Shown piece by piece: positions 40,435-50,863 of a DNA stretch of 64,000 bases. The DNA lies in the NCBI GenBank assembly GCA_031282625.1, contig JAITDI010000012.1, positions 1 to 64,000 on the forward strand. Reading direction: 5' to 3'. Every line of letters begins with the position of its first letter. Position 1 is the first letter of the stretch. The DNA comes from Candidatus Endomicrobiellum meruensis. GTDB taxonomy: Bacteria > Elusimicrobiota > Endomicrobiia > Endomicrobiales > Endomicrobiaceae. The notes below the pieces were generated by a model. It was not told the origin of the DNA. It searched no databases and saw nothing but the letters and a program-made list of their open reading frames with translations. Position numbers and translations under genes: made by a program.

Positions 40435-41207
40435 ATTTTTTTTCTTTCCATTTCAAAAGTTCTATCAGTATGTATAGGTCCCTGACTTGAGCCTTCAACA
40501 AACTGTTTTACGTATTTATTTTTAGTATTGCGAATTTCGTCCGGCGTACCGTTAAAAATAATATTGCCACTGTAAAGCATCATTATTCTGTCAGCTATTT
40601 TATATGCCGAATTCATATCGTGCGTTACAACTATAGACGTAACATGCAAATATTTTTTTAAATTTATTATAAGGTCGTTTATAACGTCAGACATTATAGG
40701 ATCAAGACCAGTAGTAGGCTCATCGTATAAAATGTATTCAGGCTGATAAGCTATAGCCCTTGCAAGACCAACTCTCTTCTTCATTCCGCCTGAAAGTCCA
40801 GAAGGATTTAAATGTTCAACGTTTTCAAGACCTACCATAGCAAGGCATTGTTTTGTTCTTTGCTTTATTTCGTTCTTGCTAAGAGACGTAAGATTTTTTA
40901 AACCGAAAGATACATTTTCAAAAATATTCAAAGAATCAAAAAGAGCGGATTCTTGAAATACATATCCTATTTTCTTGCGGGTTTCATGCAACTCCTCTAA
41001 AGAACAGTTCGTTATGTTTACGCCGTCAACTTCAATAAAACCAGAATCAGGCTTTACAAGACCTATAATATTTTTCAATAAAATGCTTTTGCCAACTCCT
41101 GAAGAACCTATAATAACCAACGTCTCTCCAGAGCGAACGTCCAAGCTCACCCCGTTCAACACTGTTTTAACGCCGAATTGTTTATAAATATTATCAACTT
41201 TTATCAT
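40431..41207 (-). CDS. Lipid-transport ABC ATPase (MlaF-like)
   Basis: IGSSGVGKSILLKNI; LSGGMKKRVGLARAIA. Confidence 0.92.
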   Translation of the reverse strand: MIKVDNIYKQFGVKTVLNGVSLDVRSGETLVIIGSSGVGKSILLKNIIGLVKPDSGFIEVDGVNITNCSLEELHETRKKIGYVFQESALFDSLNIFENVSFGLKNLTSLSKNEIKQRTKQCLAMVGLENVEHLNPSGLSGGMKKRVGLARAIAYQPEYILYDEPTTGLDPIMSDVINDLIINLKKYLHVTSIVVTHDMNSAYKIADRIMMLYSGNIIFNGTPDEIRNTKNKYVKQFVEGSSQGPIHTDRTFEMERKKI

Positions 41208-41225
41208 TTTGACTTATTGTACAAA

Positions 41226-42056
41226 TTATTCTATTCTCAAAGTTACAAGAAGCGCCGTTAAAAAGTAATCTGCTATCAGAATAAAAACCATTGATGTCAT
41301 AACCGAACTTGTAGTCGCCCTACCAACTCCTTCAGCTCCACCTTTAGTATTAAACCCCTTATGGCAAGCAACTATTACAATAATTAACGCAAAGAAAAAA
41401 GATTTTATAAACCCGTGCAGAAAAGTACGAATAGTCATAAAATCCAAAGCTTCAGCCCAGAATGCATTTGAAGAAAGTGCCAAAGTGTTGGTTGAAAGAA
41501 TCATACCGCCGTATATCCCTACTATATTTGAAATAATGGTAAGTATGGGAAGCATAAAAAAACACGCTAAAAATCTCGGTACAGCCAGATATTTTATAGG
41601 ATCTGTTCCAAGCGTATATAAAGCATCCAGTTGTTCCGTAACTTTCATTGTTCCGATTTCAGCAGTAATCGCAGCCCCAACTCTGCCTGTTACAACTATA
41701 GCGGTAAGAACAGGTCCCAGTTCTATAGCCATGGCAAAGCCTGTTATAGTTCCTACATATACAGGCTCATTGAACATATTGCTTGTTGCCGAACCTACTT
41801 GAAGAGCCAAAACCATTCCCATAAAGAAAGACGTAAGCAATATTACCGGTAAAGAGTTCCAACCGACCTCTACCATTTGCGCAATGGTATCTTTTACCGA
41901 AATGACCCCTTTGAATATATTTCTTATTGCTTCTTTCGTCATTTCAAAGGCTTTTCCCAAACCTTCTAGCGACAAAAAAACAGCGCCAAAAGAAGTATGA
42001 CTTATTTTCTCGGCAAGCCACTCAAATTTTAGTATTTTCCTTATGCCTATTTTCAT
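41226..42056 (-). CDS. MlaE-like ABC permease
   Basis: MALEL-type signature AIELGPVLTAIVVTGRVGAAITAEIGTMKVTEQLDAL. Confidence 0.93.
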   Translation of the reverse strand: MKIGIRKILKFEWLAEKISHTSFGAVFLSLEGLGKAFEMTKEAIRNIFKGVISVKDTIAQMVEVGWNSLPVILLTSFFMGMVLALQVGSATSNMFNEPVYVGTITGFAMAIELGPVLTAIVVTGRVGAAITAEIGTMKVTEQLDALYTLGTDPIKYLAVPRFLACFFMLPILTIISNIVGIYGGMILSTNTLALSSNAFWAEALDFMTIRTFLHGFIKSFFFALIIVIVACHKGFNTKGGAEGVGRATTSSVMTSMVFILIADYFLTALLVTLRIE

Positions 42057-42067
42057 AATAATATAAT

Positions 42068-43237
42068 TTAAACTACAATTCTGGGAACACGCGAAGATAT
42101 GGCGCATGTAACTTCATAGTTTATTGTGTCTTGAAGCTTTGCAAGTTCGTCTGTTTTTATCTGCTCCGATCCCTGCGTCCCTATAATAACCACTTCATCG
42201 CCAAGCGACACACCTTTTACGTCGCTGACATCTACCATAGTCATGTCCATTGTAATTCTTCCGACAATAGGACAACGCTTGCCGCCAACCAAAACATTTC
42301 CTCTATTTGAAAGGAGTCTATTAAGTCCATCGGCATAACCTACCGGCAAAGTGGCAATAATTGAAGTTTTGCTTGTAACAAAAGTTCTTCCGTAGCTTAC
42401 GCAAAAACCAGCAGGAACTTTTTTCAGAAAAGTTATCTTTGTTTTCCAAGATAAAACAGGCTTAAGTTTTAAAAACCTATCAGAATGTTTAAAAGGGCTA
42501 AGCCCATAAAGACTGAGTCCCGGACGCACCATATCCAAATGAGATCTTTTGTATTTAAATAACGCCGCAGAATTTGCTGAATGAGCAATAAATCTTAAAC
42601 CTAAATTTACTTTGGCAAATTTAACTATTTTTGTAAAAGTATCTATCTGGATTTTTGTAAAAACAGGATCTGTGTCCGCAACGGCAAAATGCGTATACAT
42701 CCCCGTCATACGAACTTCAGAACTCTGAGCTATCTTTTGCAAAAGAGGATATACTGCTTCAGGCAATGCTCCTATTCTTCCCATTCCAGTATCCACCTGC
42801 AGATAAAAATTTATTCTTTTGTTAATTTTTACAGCTAATTCTTCCAATGCCATAAGTCCGGTTATTGTGGAAATAGTAGGAGTTAGAGAATGAGCTATGA
42901 CAACTTGGAAATTTTCAAAAGGGAAAATATTGCCTAAAATTAAAATATTTGCCTTAATACCAGCTTCTCTTAACTGTATTCCTTCCTCAATAGAAGAAAC
43001 TGCAAGCCATTGTAAACCTGCGGCTTGAGCCTCTTTTGCAAGAGCTATTCCGCCATGACCATAAGCGTTGGCTTTAACAACAGCCATTACTTTTGTGTCT
43101 TTTGCAAGATAGTCTTTGATTTTTTTTAGATTGAAGTGAAAATCGCTTTTGTCAATTTCTACCCAGGTCGGTCTGAAAAACACTTTGGGTCTTTTACATA
43201 TTGCGGACGATGCTGCAGGGGGTGGTTGTTTTTTCAT
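42068..43237 (-). CDS. alr: Alanine racemase
   Basis: VMAVVKANAYGHGGI; VSYGRTFVTSK; GRITMDMTMVDVSD. Confidence 0.95.
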   Translation of the reverse strand: MKKQPPPAASSAICKRPKVFFRPTWVEIDKSDFHFNLKKIKDYLAKDTKVMAVVKANAYGHGGIALAKEAQAAGLQWLAVSSIEEGIQLREAGIKANILILGNIFPFENFQVVIAHSLTPTISTITGLMALEELAVKINKRINFYLQVDTGMGRIGALPEAVYPLLQKIAQSSEVRMTGMYTHFAVADTDPVFTKIQIDTFTKIVKFAKVNLGLRFIAHSANSAALFKYKRSHLDMVRPGLSLYGLSPFKHSDRFLKLKPVLSWKTKITFLKKVPAGFCVSYGRTFVTSKTSIIATLPVGYADGLNRLLSNRGNVLVGGKRCPIVGRITMDMTMVDVSDVKGVSLGDEVVIIGTQGSEQIKTDELAKLQDTINYEVTCAISSRVPRIVV

Positions 43238-44604
43238 TGATAATCATCCTGTAATTTGGATTCGTCAGAGAACTTCGTGTACTCACCTTCAAATATTAAA
43301 TTGACGTCTCCCGTGGGTCCGTTTCTCTGCTTGCCTATTATTAAAGTGGCTTTTTTTTGCAAATCAGGATCTTCTCTGTTGTAATATCCTTCTCTATAAA
43401 GCATCGCTACAACGTCTGCATCCTGTTCAATAGCGCCAGAATCTCTCAGGTCCGAAAGTTGCGGTCTGTTGTCTTTTCTTCCCCTGTCTTCCGTTCTTCT
43501 TGACAGCTGAGACAAAACTATTACAGGTATATCTAAGTCTTTAGCTAAAGCTTTAAGAGATCTGGAAATTTCCGACACTTCTTGCTGGCGCGATTCAAAC
43601 TTGCGTCCTGAAGCACGTATAAACTGAATATAATCTATAATTATCAAAGCCAAAGGCGTGCCTTTAGCTTTAAGTTCCGTAGCGAGCTTTCTTGCTCTTG
43701 CTCTTAACTCCGTAATACTTACATCTGAATCATCGTCAATAAAGATAGGAGCTTCCGCAATTTTGCCTGCGGCACTCGTAAGTCTTGGCCAGTCAGAACT
43801 GCTATACTGTCCGTTTCTAAGTTTGCTGGCATTTACTCTAGCCAAAGAAGCCAAAAATCTTGCCATTAAAGCGTCTTGTTTCATTTCAAGCGAAAAAATA
43901 GCCACAGTCTTCTTTTGGTCTATAGCTACATGCTCGGCAATATTTAAAGCAAAAGCAGTTTTACCCATAGACGGACGAGCCGCCAAAATTATAAGTTCAC
44001 AAGGATGGAGTCCAGCAGTTTTAGCATCTAAATCTGTAAAACCAGTTGCAAGTCCGGAAATATCTTTTGGATTTGAATGCAGTTTTTCAAGTTTTTGGAG
44101 CATTGGCATAACAAGCTTGGAAACACTTGCAAAGCTTTTTTTGTTTTTTCTCTGTGAAATATTAAATAAAGCCGCTTGCGATTTATCTAATATTTCCTCA
44201 GAGGAATTCTGCTCATTAAACGCATCGGTAACTATTTCTGAACCTGTATTTATAAGTTGTCTAGCTATTGATTTGTCTTTTATAATGTAGGCATAATGTT
44301 CAACATTAGCTGCAGTTTGCACGGAATTTATTAAATTAGCAAGATAGCTTGCTCCGCCAACTTCAGCAAACAATCCATTTTTTTTCAAAGACTCGGCAAC
44401 TGTAAACAAATCTACGGGTTGAGTTTCAATATATAAATCGTGGATTGCCAAAAAGATCTGTCTGTGGGTTTCTTTGTAAAAATCACCATCATTAATTATG
44501 TCTATAACTTTCAAAATGGCTTCTTTTTCTATAAGCATTGCGCCTAAGACAGCCATTTCTACATCTATAGCCTGAGGTGGGATCTTCTCTATTATATTTG
44601 CCAT
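43234..44604 (-). CDS. dnaB: Replicative DNA helicase
   Basis: AARPSMGKTAFALNIA; LSQLSRRTEDR; DLRDSGAIEQDADVV. Confidence 0.97.
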   Translation of the reverse strand: MANIIEKIPPQAIDVEMAVLGAMLIEKEAILKVIDIINDGDFYKETHRQIFLAIHDLYIETQPVDLFTVAESLKKNGLFAEVGGASYLANLINSVQTAANVEHYAYIIKDKSIARQLINTGSEIVTDAFNEQNSSEEILDKSQAALFNISQRKNKKSFASVSKLVMPMLQKLEKLHSNPKDISGLATGFTDLDAKTAGLHPCELIILAARPSMGKTAFALNIAEHVAIDQKKTVAIFSLEMKQDALMARFLASLARVNASKLRNGQYSSSDWPRLTSAAGKIAEAPIFIDDDSDVSITELRARARKLATELKAKGTPLALIIIDYIQFIRASGRKFESRQQEVSEISRSLKALAKDLDIPVIVLSQLSRRTEDRGRKDNRPQLSDLRDSGAIEQDADVVAMLYREGYYNREDPDLQKKATLIIGKQRNGPTGDVNLIFEGEYTKFSDESKLQDDYQ

Positions 44605-44641
44605 TTAAGTATGCCAGTTATTTTTGAACTTTTTCTAAGTT

Positions 44642-44673
44642 CGGTCGGAAGAACCAAAAAGCTCCACCGACCG
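44642..44673. repeat. Hairpin CGGTCGG...CCGACCG between rplI and dnaB
   Basis: 7-bp GC-rich perfect arms, 18-nt loop region. Confidence 0.6.
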
Positions 44674-44689
44674 ATGTTATTTGACAATA

Positions 44690-45139
44690 TTATTCTTTTT
44701 CGCCTATTACGGCAAGCTTTACTTTTACCACAACTTCAGGATGAAACCTAACATTTACTTCGTAATTCCCAACTTCTTTTATATTGTCGGAAAGAAGAAT
44801 ATCGCGTTTGCTGATTTCAAAACCTTTTTCTTCAAAAATTTTTGAAAGATTTGCAGGCGTCACAGAACCGAAAATCTTGCCATTTTCACCTATTTTAACT
44901 TTAACAGTAAATTCAACCGCTTCCATCTTGGAAGCAATTTCCTTTGCCGCTGAAATTATTTCTTCTCTTTTTTTCTCAAATTTCACTCTCTCTCTTTCCC
45001 AAATCTTGAGATTTGCAGGAGTAGCTTCCATAGCCAGATTTTGCGGAACAAGATAATTCCTAGAAAATCCGGGCGAGACTTCTTTAACCTCGCCTTGTCG
45101 TCCGACGTTAGTAATATCGGACCTTAATATAACTTTCAT
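44690..45139 (-). CDS. rplI: 50S ribosomal protein L9
   Basis: GRQGEVKEVSPGFSRNYLVPQNLA. Confidence 0.96.
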   Translation of the reverse strand: MKVILRSDITNVGRQGEVKEVSPGFSRNYLVPQNLAMEATPANLKIWERERVKFEKKREEIISAAKEIASKMEAVEFTVKVKIGENGKIFGSVTPANLSKIFEEKGFEISKRDILLSDNIKEVGNYEVNVRFHPEVVVKVKLAVIGEKE

Positions 45140-45180
45140 CTTTTCCTCCGGAACTTATTTAAATCATTTTCACACAAAAA

Positions 45181-45483
45181 TTAGCTTGACGTAAAAGGCA
45201 AAAGGGCAAGCATTCTTGCTCTTTTGATAGCCATGTCAAGCTCTCTCTGGTGCTTAGCGCATGTGCCAGTTATGCGTCCTGAAAGAATTTTTCCTTTTTC
45301 AGTTACAAATGCACGTAACAGACTTATATTCTTATAATCTATTTCCACTTTATCAACGCAAAAACGGCAAACTTTTTTTCTGATAGGTCCACCCTTTTTA
45401 AACTTTCCTCCGGGACGTCCCTGACCTTCCGCTTGCGCTACTTGAGGTCTAGAGTGTCCTGCAGGCTTTTTTATAAATGCCAT
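45181..45483 (-). CDS. rpsR: 30S ribosomal protein S18
   Basis: [50 protein letters not shown]. Confidence 0.95.
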   Translation of the reverse strand: MAFIKKPAGHSRPQVAQAEGQGRPGGKFKKGGPIRKKVCRFCVDKVEIDYKNISLLRAFVTEKGKILSGRITGTCAKHQRELDMAIKRARMLALLPFTSS

Positions 45484-45500
45484 ATTTTTCCTCCAACCGT

Positions 45501-45968
45501 TTAAAACGGTATGTCTTCATCGCCATCTTCACCGATACCGTCATATTGATCTGACGACACGTTAATATTATCTACAGGCTTTGCGCCTATAGCAGCATTG
45601 TCCTGTCTTACTACAGAAAGAATCTGAACCCTAGAAGCCACAACTTCCAAGCGGCTTCTTTTAGTTCCGTCGTTTCCTTCCCATTTGTTAGTCTGAAGCC
45701 TACCTTCAACATGCACAGGTGAGCCTTTTTTCAAACGCTCGCCGCACCTTTCGGCTTGTTCTCCCCAAACAATAACTGGAACAAACGTCGGATCAGCATC
45801 TTTCCACTCGCCAGTAACAGAATCTTTGATTCTTCTGCTTATAGCTATATCAAATGAACAAACAGCCTTCCCTGTTCCAGTACGCCTCAACTCTGGATCT
45901 CTAGTAAGCCTGCCAACCATAATAACGCTGTTTTGTTCAGGCAGGCGAATATTATTTTGTTGTGTCAT
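45501..45968 (-). CDS. ssb: Single-stranded DNA-binding protein
   Basis: [26 protein letters not shown]-terminal DGDEDIPF. Confidence 0.96.
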   Translation of the reverse strand: MTQQNNIRLPEQNSVIMVGRLTRDPELRRTGTGKAVCSFDIAISRRIKDSVTGEWKDADPTFVPVIVWGEQAERCGERLKKGSPVHVEGRLQTNKWEGNDGTKRSRLEVVASRVQILSVVRQDNAAIGAKPVDNINVSSDQYDGIGEDGDEDIPF

Positions 45969-46320
45969 TTTTTACCTCCGTTGCCGGATTTTCTATAGTC
46001 TGCTCGGGCTGAGCGATAAGTTTTTCAGAAACTTTTTTCTTCTCAACTTTAACAGTAAGAAATCTTATTACTGAATCATTAAATTTAAAAAAACTTTCAA
46101 GAGAACCAACCATAGAACCCTCTCCGCTGAGTTCCATATAAACATAACTTCCTTCACGGAATTTGCTAATAGGATAAGCAAGCTTCTTTTTACCAAGCTG
46201 TTGAATTGTTTTAACGGTTCCTTTTGCCGCTTCAATTGTTTTTACTGCTTTTACTGTGAGTTCTTCTACTTTGTCAGCAGGAAGTTCAGGGGAAACAATA
46301 AACGTGCTTTCGTAATTCAT
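45952..46320 (-). CDS. rpsF: 30S ribosomal protein S6
   Basis: MNYESTFIVSPELP...KKLAYPISKFREGSYVYMEL. Confidence 0.95.
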   Translation of the reverse strand: MNYESTFIVSPELPADKVEELTVKAVKTIEAAKGTVKTIQQLGKKKLAYPISKFREGSYVYMELSGEGSMVGSLESFFKFNDSVIRFLTVKVEKKKVSEKLIAQPEQTIENPATEVKNDTTK

Positions 46321-46467
46321 TTTTTACACCTCCTTTTTGGAATTTCCCAAAGAACACGGCGCCCAAGGGTTTAGCCTTACGCAAAAAGCCGTAAAGCAAA
46401 GTAAGGGATATTATACAAAATTAATACCTGATTTCAATCTGATGTAGTATCTCAAATACTTATCGGA

Positions 46468-47035
46468 CTATTTGGCATTTAAAATTCCTAAGGAATACCC
46501 AACACCTGTTTGATAATTTAAACTTTTATGATCTCTTTGTCTATTATACCAAAATAAGTATTTTTTTATTCTTTGATTTTTTCTTGACAATCTCTATACT
46601 CTCTTCATTTTTATACACTTACTGCTCTTTTATTATCCTATTAAACCTTCCTATATGCCCTTTGCTCTTTGGACTTCTTGTATAATTCCAATAATGTATT
46701 TGCTTTCTTTTCTTTAAGTCCTCATCTGCTAACTTTCCACTCCTTGCGTTTATCCTCAATCTCTACTCTTTTTCTAACTCCTCTTTCTCTTTATAACTCC
46801 CTTATTATTCTTCCTATACTTGGCTTCATACCTATATGCTTTTTATCATTCTCTCCTTACAATACTCCTCCTCATCTGGCTTTATTTTATTTTCATCTAT
46901 TTTCCCATATTTCATACGATTCTCTTTTATATATACTTCTATTTCTTGCCCTATTTTCCTCTCTCTTTTTCTTCCTTTATTTTACCTTTTTTACTCCTAT
47001 TATGTGTTGAGTTTCTTCATTTTTAGCTTTGTAAA
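46468..47035 (-). mobile_element. Heavily decayed IS481-type (rve/DDE integrase) transposase remnant
   Basis: Across frames: HIGMKPSIGRIIREL (HTH), ADEDLKKRKQIHYWNYTRSPKSKGHIGRFNRIIKEQ*VYKNEESIEIVK...KYLFWYNRQRDHKSLNYQTGVGYSLGILNAK*. Confidence 0.75.
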
Positions 47036-47042
47036 AAACTGA

Positions 47043-47549
47043 CTACCAGTGATCTAGAGAGTTTAAAATATTATTTACAACTTGTCCCGGCGTTAATCCA
47101 TCAGTATTAAAGGCATAATCGCAGTCTGAATATACTTCTTTTCTTAATTCCAAAAGTCTTTTTATTTCATCTAAAGGTTTTTCGTGCTTTAAGAACGGTC
47201 TTGATGAATCGGATTTTATTCTGTCATATATCACTTCGGGCGAAGCGTAAAGATTTATTATTATTCCCTTATTTCCTAAAAGTTTAATATTTGACGGATT
47301 AAGAACAGCCCCTCCTCCGCAGGATATTACAGAGAGATGCTCTTGTTGCGATAAAGTCCTTATAATTTCTGATTCCGTCTGTCTAAACTCTTTTTCGCCG
47401 AACTTTTCAAAAATCATGCTTATAGAAAGTCCTATTTTTTTCTCTATCAAAGCGTCAGTATCAAAAAAAACTCTGTGGAGTTCTTCTGAAAGAAGCTTCC
47501 CAGTAACAGATTTTCCGACACCCATAAAACCTGTTAAAACTAAATTCAT
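47043..47549 (-). CDS. aroK: Shikimate kinase
   Basis: LTGFMGVGKSVTGKLLS; FFDTDALIEK; VISCGGGAVL. Confidence 0.93.
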   Translation of the reverse strand: MNLVLTGFMGVGKSVTGKLLSEELHRVFFDTDALIEKKIGLSISMIFEKFGEKEFRQTESEIIRTLSQQEHLSVISCGGGAVLNPSNIKLLGNKGIIINLYASPEVIYDRIKSDSSRPFLKHEKPLDEIKRLLELRKEVYSDCDYAFNTDGLTPGQVVNNILNSLDHW

Positions 47550-48706
47550 TATAACGATTTTATCCTTTCTTTGTAATCGCTTACTCTTTTCTTAATATCT
47601 TCAATAGAATCTCCACCGAATTTTTCTGCTAAAGCCTTAGCGAGCTCTATGGCAACTGAAGCCTCAGCAATAACACCCACAGCAGGAACCGCACAAACGT
47701 CACTTCTAACAGCTTCTGCTTTTGCCGATTCTTTTGTTTTTAGATTTACTGAGTTAAGGGCATTTACAAGCGAAGGTATGGGTTTCATTGTACAAGTTAT
47801 AACTATAGGCTCACCATTGCTCATTCCTCCTTCTATACCACCAGCTCTGTTAGTTTCTCTATAAAAACCTTTTGTTTTATTGTAGAAAATCTCATCATGA
47901 GCTTTTGAACCGAAAAGTTCTGCAAGTTTGACACCATATCCAAACTCAACAGCTTTCATAGCCTGAATAGAAATTAAGGCTTGGGCAAGGCATCCGTCAA
48001 GTTTTAAATCATGCTGGACATGGCTTCCAAGACCAACAGGAACATTCTTAGCTACAACTATAATCTTACCGCCAAGCGTATCACCCTTTAAAGAAGCTAC
48101 TTCTATCAATTTTTTCATTTTCTTATCAGCTTCAACATCTGGAGATCTCAGTTCAGAACTTTCAATATTATCCCAAAACTTTTCTTCTTCAATTGAAACG
48201 TTTTCAACAGCAACGCTTCCAATTTGCAAAGTGTAAGACATGACACTTATACCAAACTCTTTTAAAAGAGCTTTGCACACAGCCCCAGCTGCCACTCTAG
48301 CTGCTGTTTCTCTAGCAGATGCTCTTTCAAGAATATCTCTGAAATCTTTTAAACCGTACTTCATAAGACCAGGCAAATCAGCATGTCCAGGACGGGGACT
48401 TAAAAGAGGAACGCTACTAGACTCATTTGAAAAAGGCAACATTACGTCTGCCCAATTTTTAAAATCTTTATTGAAAATAAGCATAGCTATTGGAGAACCC
48501 AAAGACTTGCAGTGGCGTATGCCTGATAAAATTTTTACTTTATCAGTTTCTATACTCATTCTTTTGCCCCTGCCATAACCTTTCTGTCTTCTCGCAAGTT
48601 CTAAATTTATATTATCAATATCTATAATAAGTCCGGCAGGAATCCCTTCAACAATTGCTACCAAAGCTTCTCCGTGAGATTCTCCAGCGGTAGTAAACCT
48701 GATCAT
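47549..48706 (-). CDS. aroC: Chorismate synthase
   Basis: TTAGESHGEALVAIVEGIPAGL; RASARETAARVAAGA. Confidence 0.96.
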   Translation of the reverse strand: MIRFTTAGESHGEALVAIVEGIPAGLIIDIDNINLELARRQKGYGRGKRMSIETDKVKILSGIRHCKSLGSPIAMLIFNKDFKNWADVMLPFSNESSSVPLLSPRPGHADLPGLMKYGLKDFRDILERASARETAARVAAGAVCKALLKEFGISVMSYTLQIGSVAVENVSIEEEKFWDNIESSELRSPDVEADKKMKKLIEVASLKGDTLGGKIIVVAKNVPVGLGSHVQHDLKLDGCLAQALISIQAMKAVEFGYGVKLAELFGSKAHDEIFYNKTKGFYRETNRAGGIEGGMSNGEPIVITCTMKPIPSLVNALNSVNLKTKESAKAEAVRSDVCAVPAVGVIAEASVAIELAKALAEKFGGDSIEDIKKRVSDYKERIKSL

Positions 48707-48964
48707 AATTTTCTCCACAACAAGTTAATGTATATATACTAATTATTATACATAAGTATTTTCGATACAAAAATTCCCACGTAAATTTTAACGTGAGAGT
48801 TTTTGTTAAATATATGAAAAGTTTTTCTTGTTAAATTAAACGACTTTCTTCTTAAACTTATGTTCAAAATATCTTGATACTTTACTAAACTTGAGCGCTT
48901 TGGTACAGGATAGAGGAATCGTAGAGTACAATCTTTAAATCTTTTTAAGTATTGCACGTTGACT

Positions 48965-50260
48965 TTATTTTTTAAATACCTGTTTAAAAATATATCCAAC
49001 ATTTTTAAATTGAGATTTTACGTCGCAATTTTTTTTAATCTCATTAGGATTCATATATTTTTTTATATCTTGGCTTCTAAGACATGCTTCTTCAAAAGAT
49101 ATTCTGTTATCCCTTGCATCAAATGCTGCAGCCTGCGTCATTGCATAAGCGTCTTCTCTAGATACGCCTTTGTCCACCAAAGAGAGAAGCAGAGTCCCAG
49201 AAAAAATAATATCTTTTGTTTTGTCCATGTTTGCCTGCATGTTTTTAGGGTAAACATTAAGACCTGCCAATAACCCTTGCATTCTGATAAGCATGTAGTA
49301 TAAAACTATTGAAGCATCGGGAAACATGATCCTTTCCGTGGAAGAATGGCTTATGTCGCGCTCATGCCACAACGCTATATTTTCCATAGCGGTAACAGCA
49401 TATCCCCTTAAAAGGCGAGCAAGACCGCAGATATTTTCCGAAATTATAGGGTTTCTTTTGTGCGGCATAGCAGACGATCCTTTTTGTCCTTTCGTAAACG
49501 GCTCTTCAGCTTCCGCCACTTCCGTTCTTTGTAAATGTCTTATTTCTACGGCAATCCTTTCAAGACATGCACCGACGTGTGCCAAAGTAGAAAAATAAAT
49601 TGAATGCCTATCGCGGGGAACGATTTGCGTGGAAACAGGTTCTGGCTTCAATCCCATTTTTTTGCATACATACTTCTCAACGCTAGGATCCAAATGAGAC
49701 ATAGTGCCGACTGCGCCTGAAATTTTACCATAGCTTACGGTCTCAAGGGCAAAATTCAATCTATTTAAAGACCTCATAATTTCACTATACCAAGAAGCTA
49801 CCTTTAATCCAAAAGTCATCGGCTCTGCATGCACACCGTGAGTTCTTCCCATTATAGGAATCATCTTATACTTATTTGCCAACTTTGCCGTTATAACAGA
49901 CACTTTCTTAGTCTCTTCTATAAGAAGTTTTGTAGCTTGTCTAAGCTGCGCGCCGGTAGCTGTGTCTAAAACATCGGAAGATGTCATGCCTAAATGTAAA
50001 AAACGTCCTTCATGACCAACAGTCTCAACAACACCACTAAGAAAAGCTATAACGTCGTGCTTAACTGTAAGTTCTATTTCAGCTATTCTTTTAACATTTA
50101 TTTTTGCTTTTTTCTTTATAGTCTCCACAGCTTTTTTGGGAACTATGCCGAGCTTTGACATAGCTTCAGCCGCAAAAATTTCAACTTCAAGCATTTTTTT
50201 AAATCTGTTTTCATCTGACCAAACTGAAGCCATTTCAGGCTTAGTATAACGAGAAATCAT
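48965..50260 (-). CDS. purB: Adenylosuccinate lyase
   Basis: MTSSDVLDTATG; KGSSAMPHKRNPI. Confidence 0.96.
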   Translation of the reverse strand: MISRYTKPEMASVWSDENRFKKMLEVEIFAAEAMSKLGIVPKKAVETIKKKAKINVKRIAEIELTVKHDVIAFLSGVVETVGHEGRFLHLGMTSSDVLDTATGAQLRQATKLLIEETKKVSVITAKLANKYKMIPIMGRTHGVHAEPMTFGLKVASWYSEIMRSLNRLNFALETVSYGKISGAVGTMSHLDPSVEKYVCKKMGLKPEPVSTQIVPRDRHSIYFSTLAHVGACLERIAVEIRHLQRTEVAEAEEPFTKGQKGSSAMPHKRNPIISENICGLARLLRGYAVTAMENIALWHERDISHSSTERIMFPDASIVLYYMLIRMQGLLAGLNVYPKNMQANMDKTKDIIFSGTLLLSLVDKGVSREDAYAMTQAAAFDARDNRISFEEACLRSQDIKKYMNPNEIKKNCDVKSQFKNVGYIFKQVFKK

Positions 50261-50263
50261 TTT

Positions 50264-50863
50264 TTAACCTCTTAAATTTTCTTCTATAACTTTTTTAATT
50301 GCCTGTGGGTATATTTTATGCTCTACTTCTAAAACTTTTCTTGCCACTTCTTCAGGAGTATCGCTCTTAGAGACTTCTACTTCTTTCTGCAAAATTATTT
50401 TGCCAGAATCATATTCTCCATTTGCAAAATGCACAGTTGCTCCAGATTTTTTTTCCCCTGCTTTTACAACAGACTCGTGAACAAAATGCCCATACATACC
50501 TTTGCCGCCAAATTTTGGAAGAAGAGCAGGGTGAATGTTTAAAATTCTTCCTTTATAAACTTTCAATATTTCTTTATCTATCATTCTCATATAGCCGGCA
50601 AGGCAGACTAAGTCAGCATTTGCAGCTTGAAGTTCTGCAAGAATCTTCTTGTTAAAAGATTCGTCATCTTTAAAACTTTTTCTTTCTATATAAATAGATT
50701 TTATATTTTCTTTTTTTGCTCTTTCCAAAACAAAGGCATTTGTATTGTTTGAAATAACCAAAACGACTTCAGCCAAACCTTTTAACACGCCGAACTTATA
50801 TGCATCTACTATAGCCTGCATATTAGAGCCGCCTCCGGAAGCTAAAATTACAAGCCTAATCAT
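50264..50863 (-). CDS. purN: Phosphoribosylglycinamide formyltransferase
   Basis: LASGGGSNMQAIVDA; AGYMRMI; ILNIHPALLPKFGGKGMYG. Confidence 0.95.
   Translation of the reverse strand: MIRLVILASGGGSNMQAIVDAYKFGVLKGLAEVVLVISNNTNAFVLERAKKENIKSIYIERKSFKDDESFNKKILAELQAANADLVCLAGYMRMIDKEILKVYKGRILNIHPALLPKFGGKGMYGHFVHESVVKAGEKKSGATVHFANGEYDSGKIILQKEVEVSKSDTPEEVARKVLEVEHKIYPQAIKKVIEENLRG

Noticed and set aside
43658-44290. Large + ORF (210 aa) opposite dnaB
   Set aside because: Antisense frame of a clear DnaB gene; Ser/Ala/Leu-rich shadow ORF.
46669-47042. Overlapping + strand hydrophobic ORFs (113, 68, 68 aa)
   Set aside because: Antisense of the decayed IS481-type transposase; low-complexity T/C-rich composition explains the open frames.
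48739-49002. Minus-strand 87-aa ORF
   Set aside because: Overlaps the end of purB and a hairpin-rich spacer; no recognisable domain or SD.
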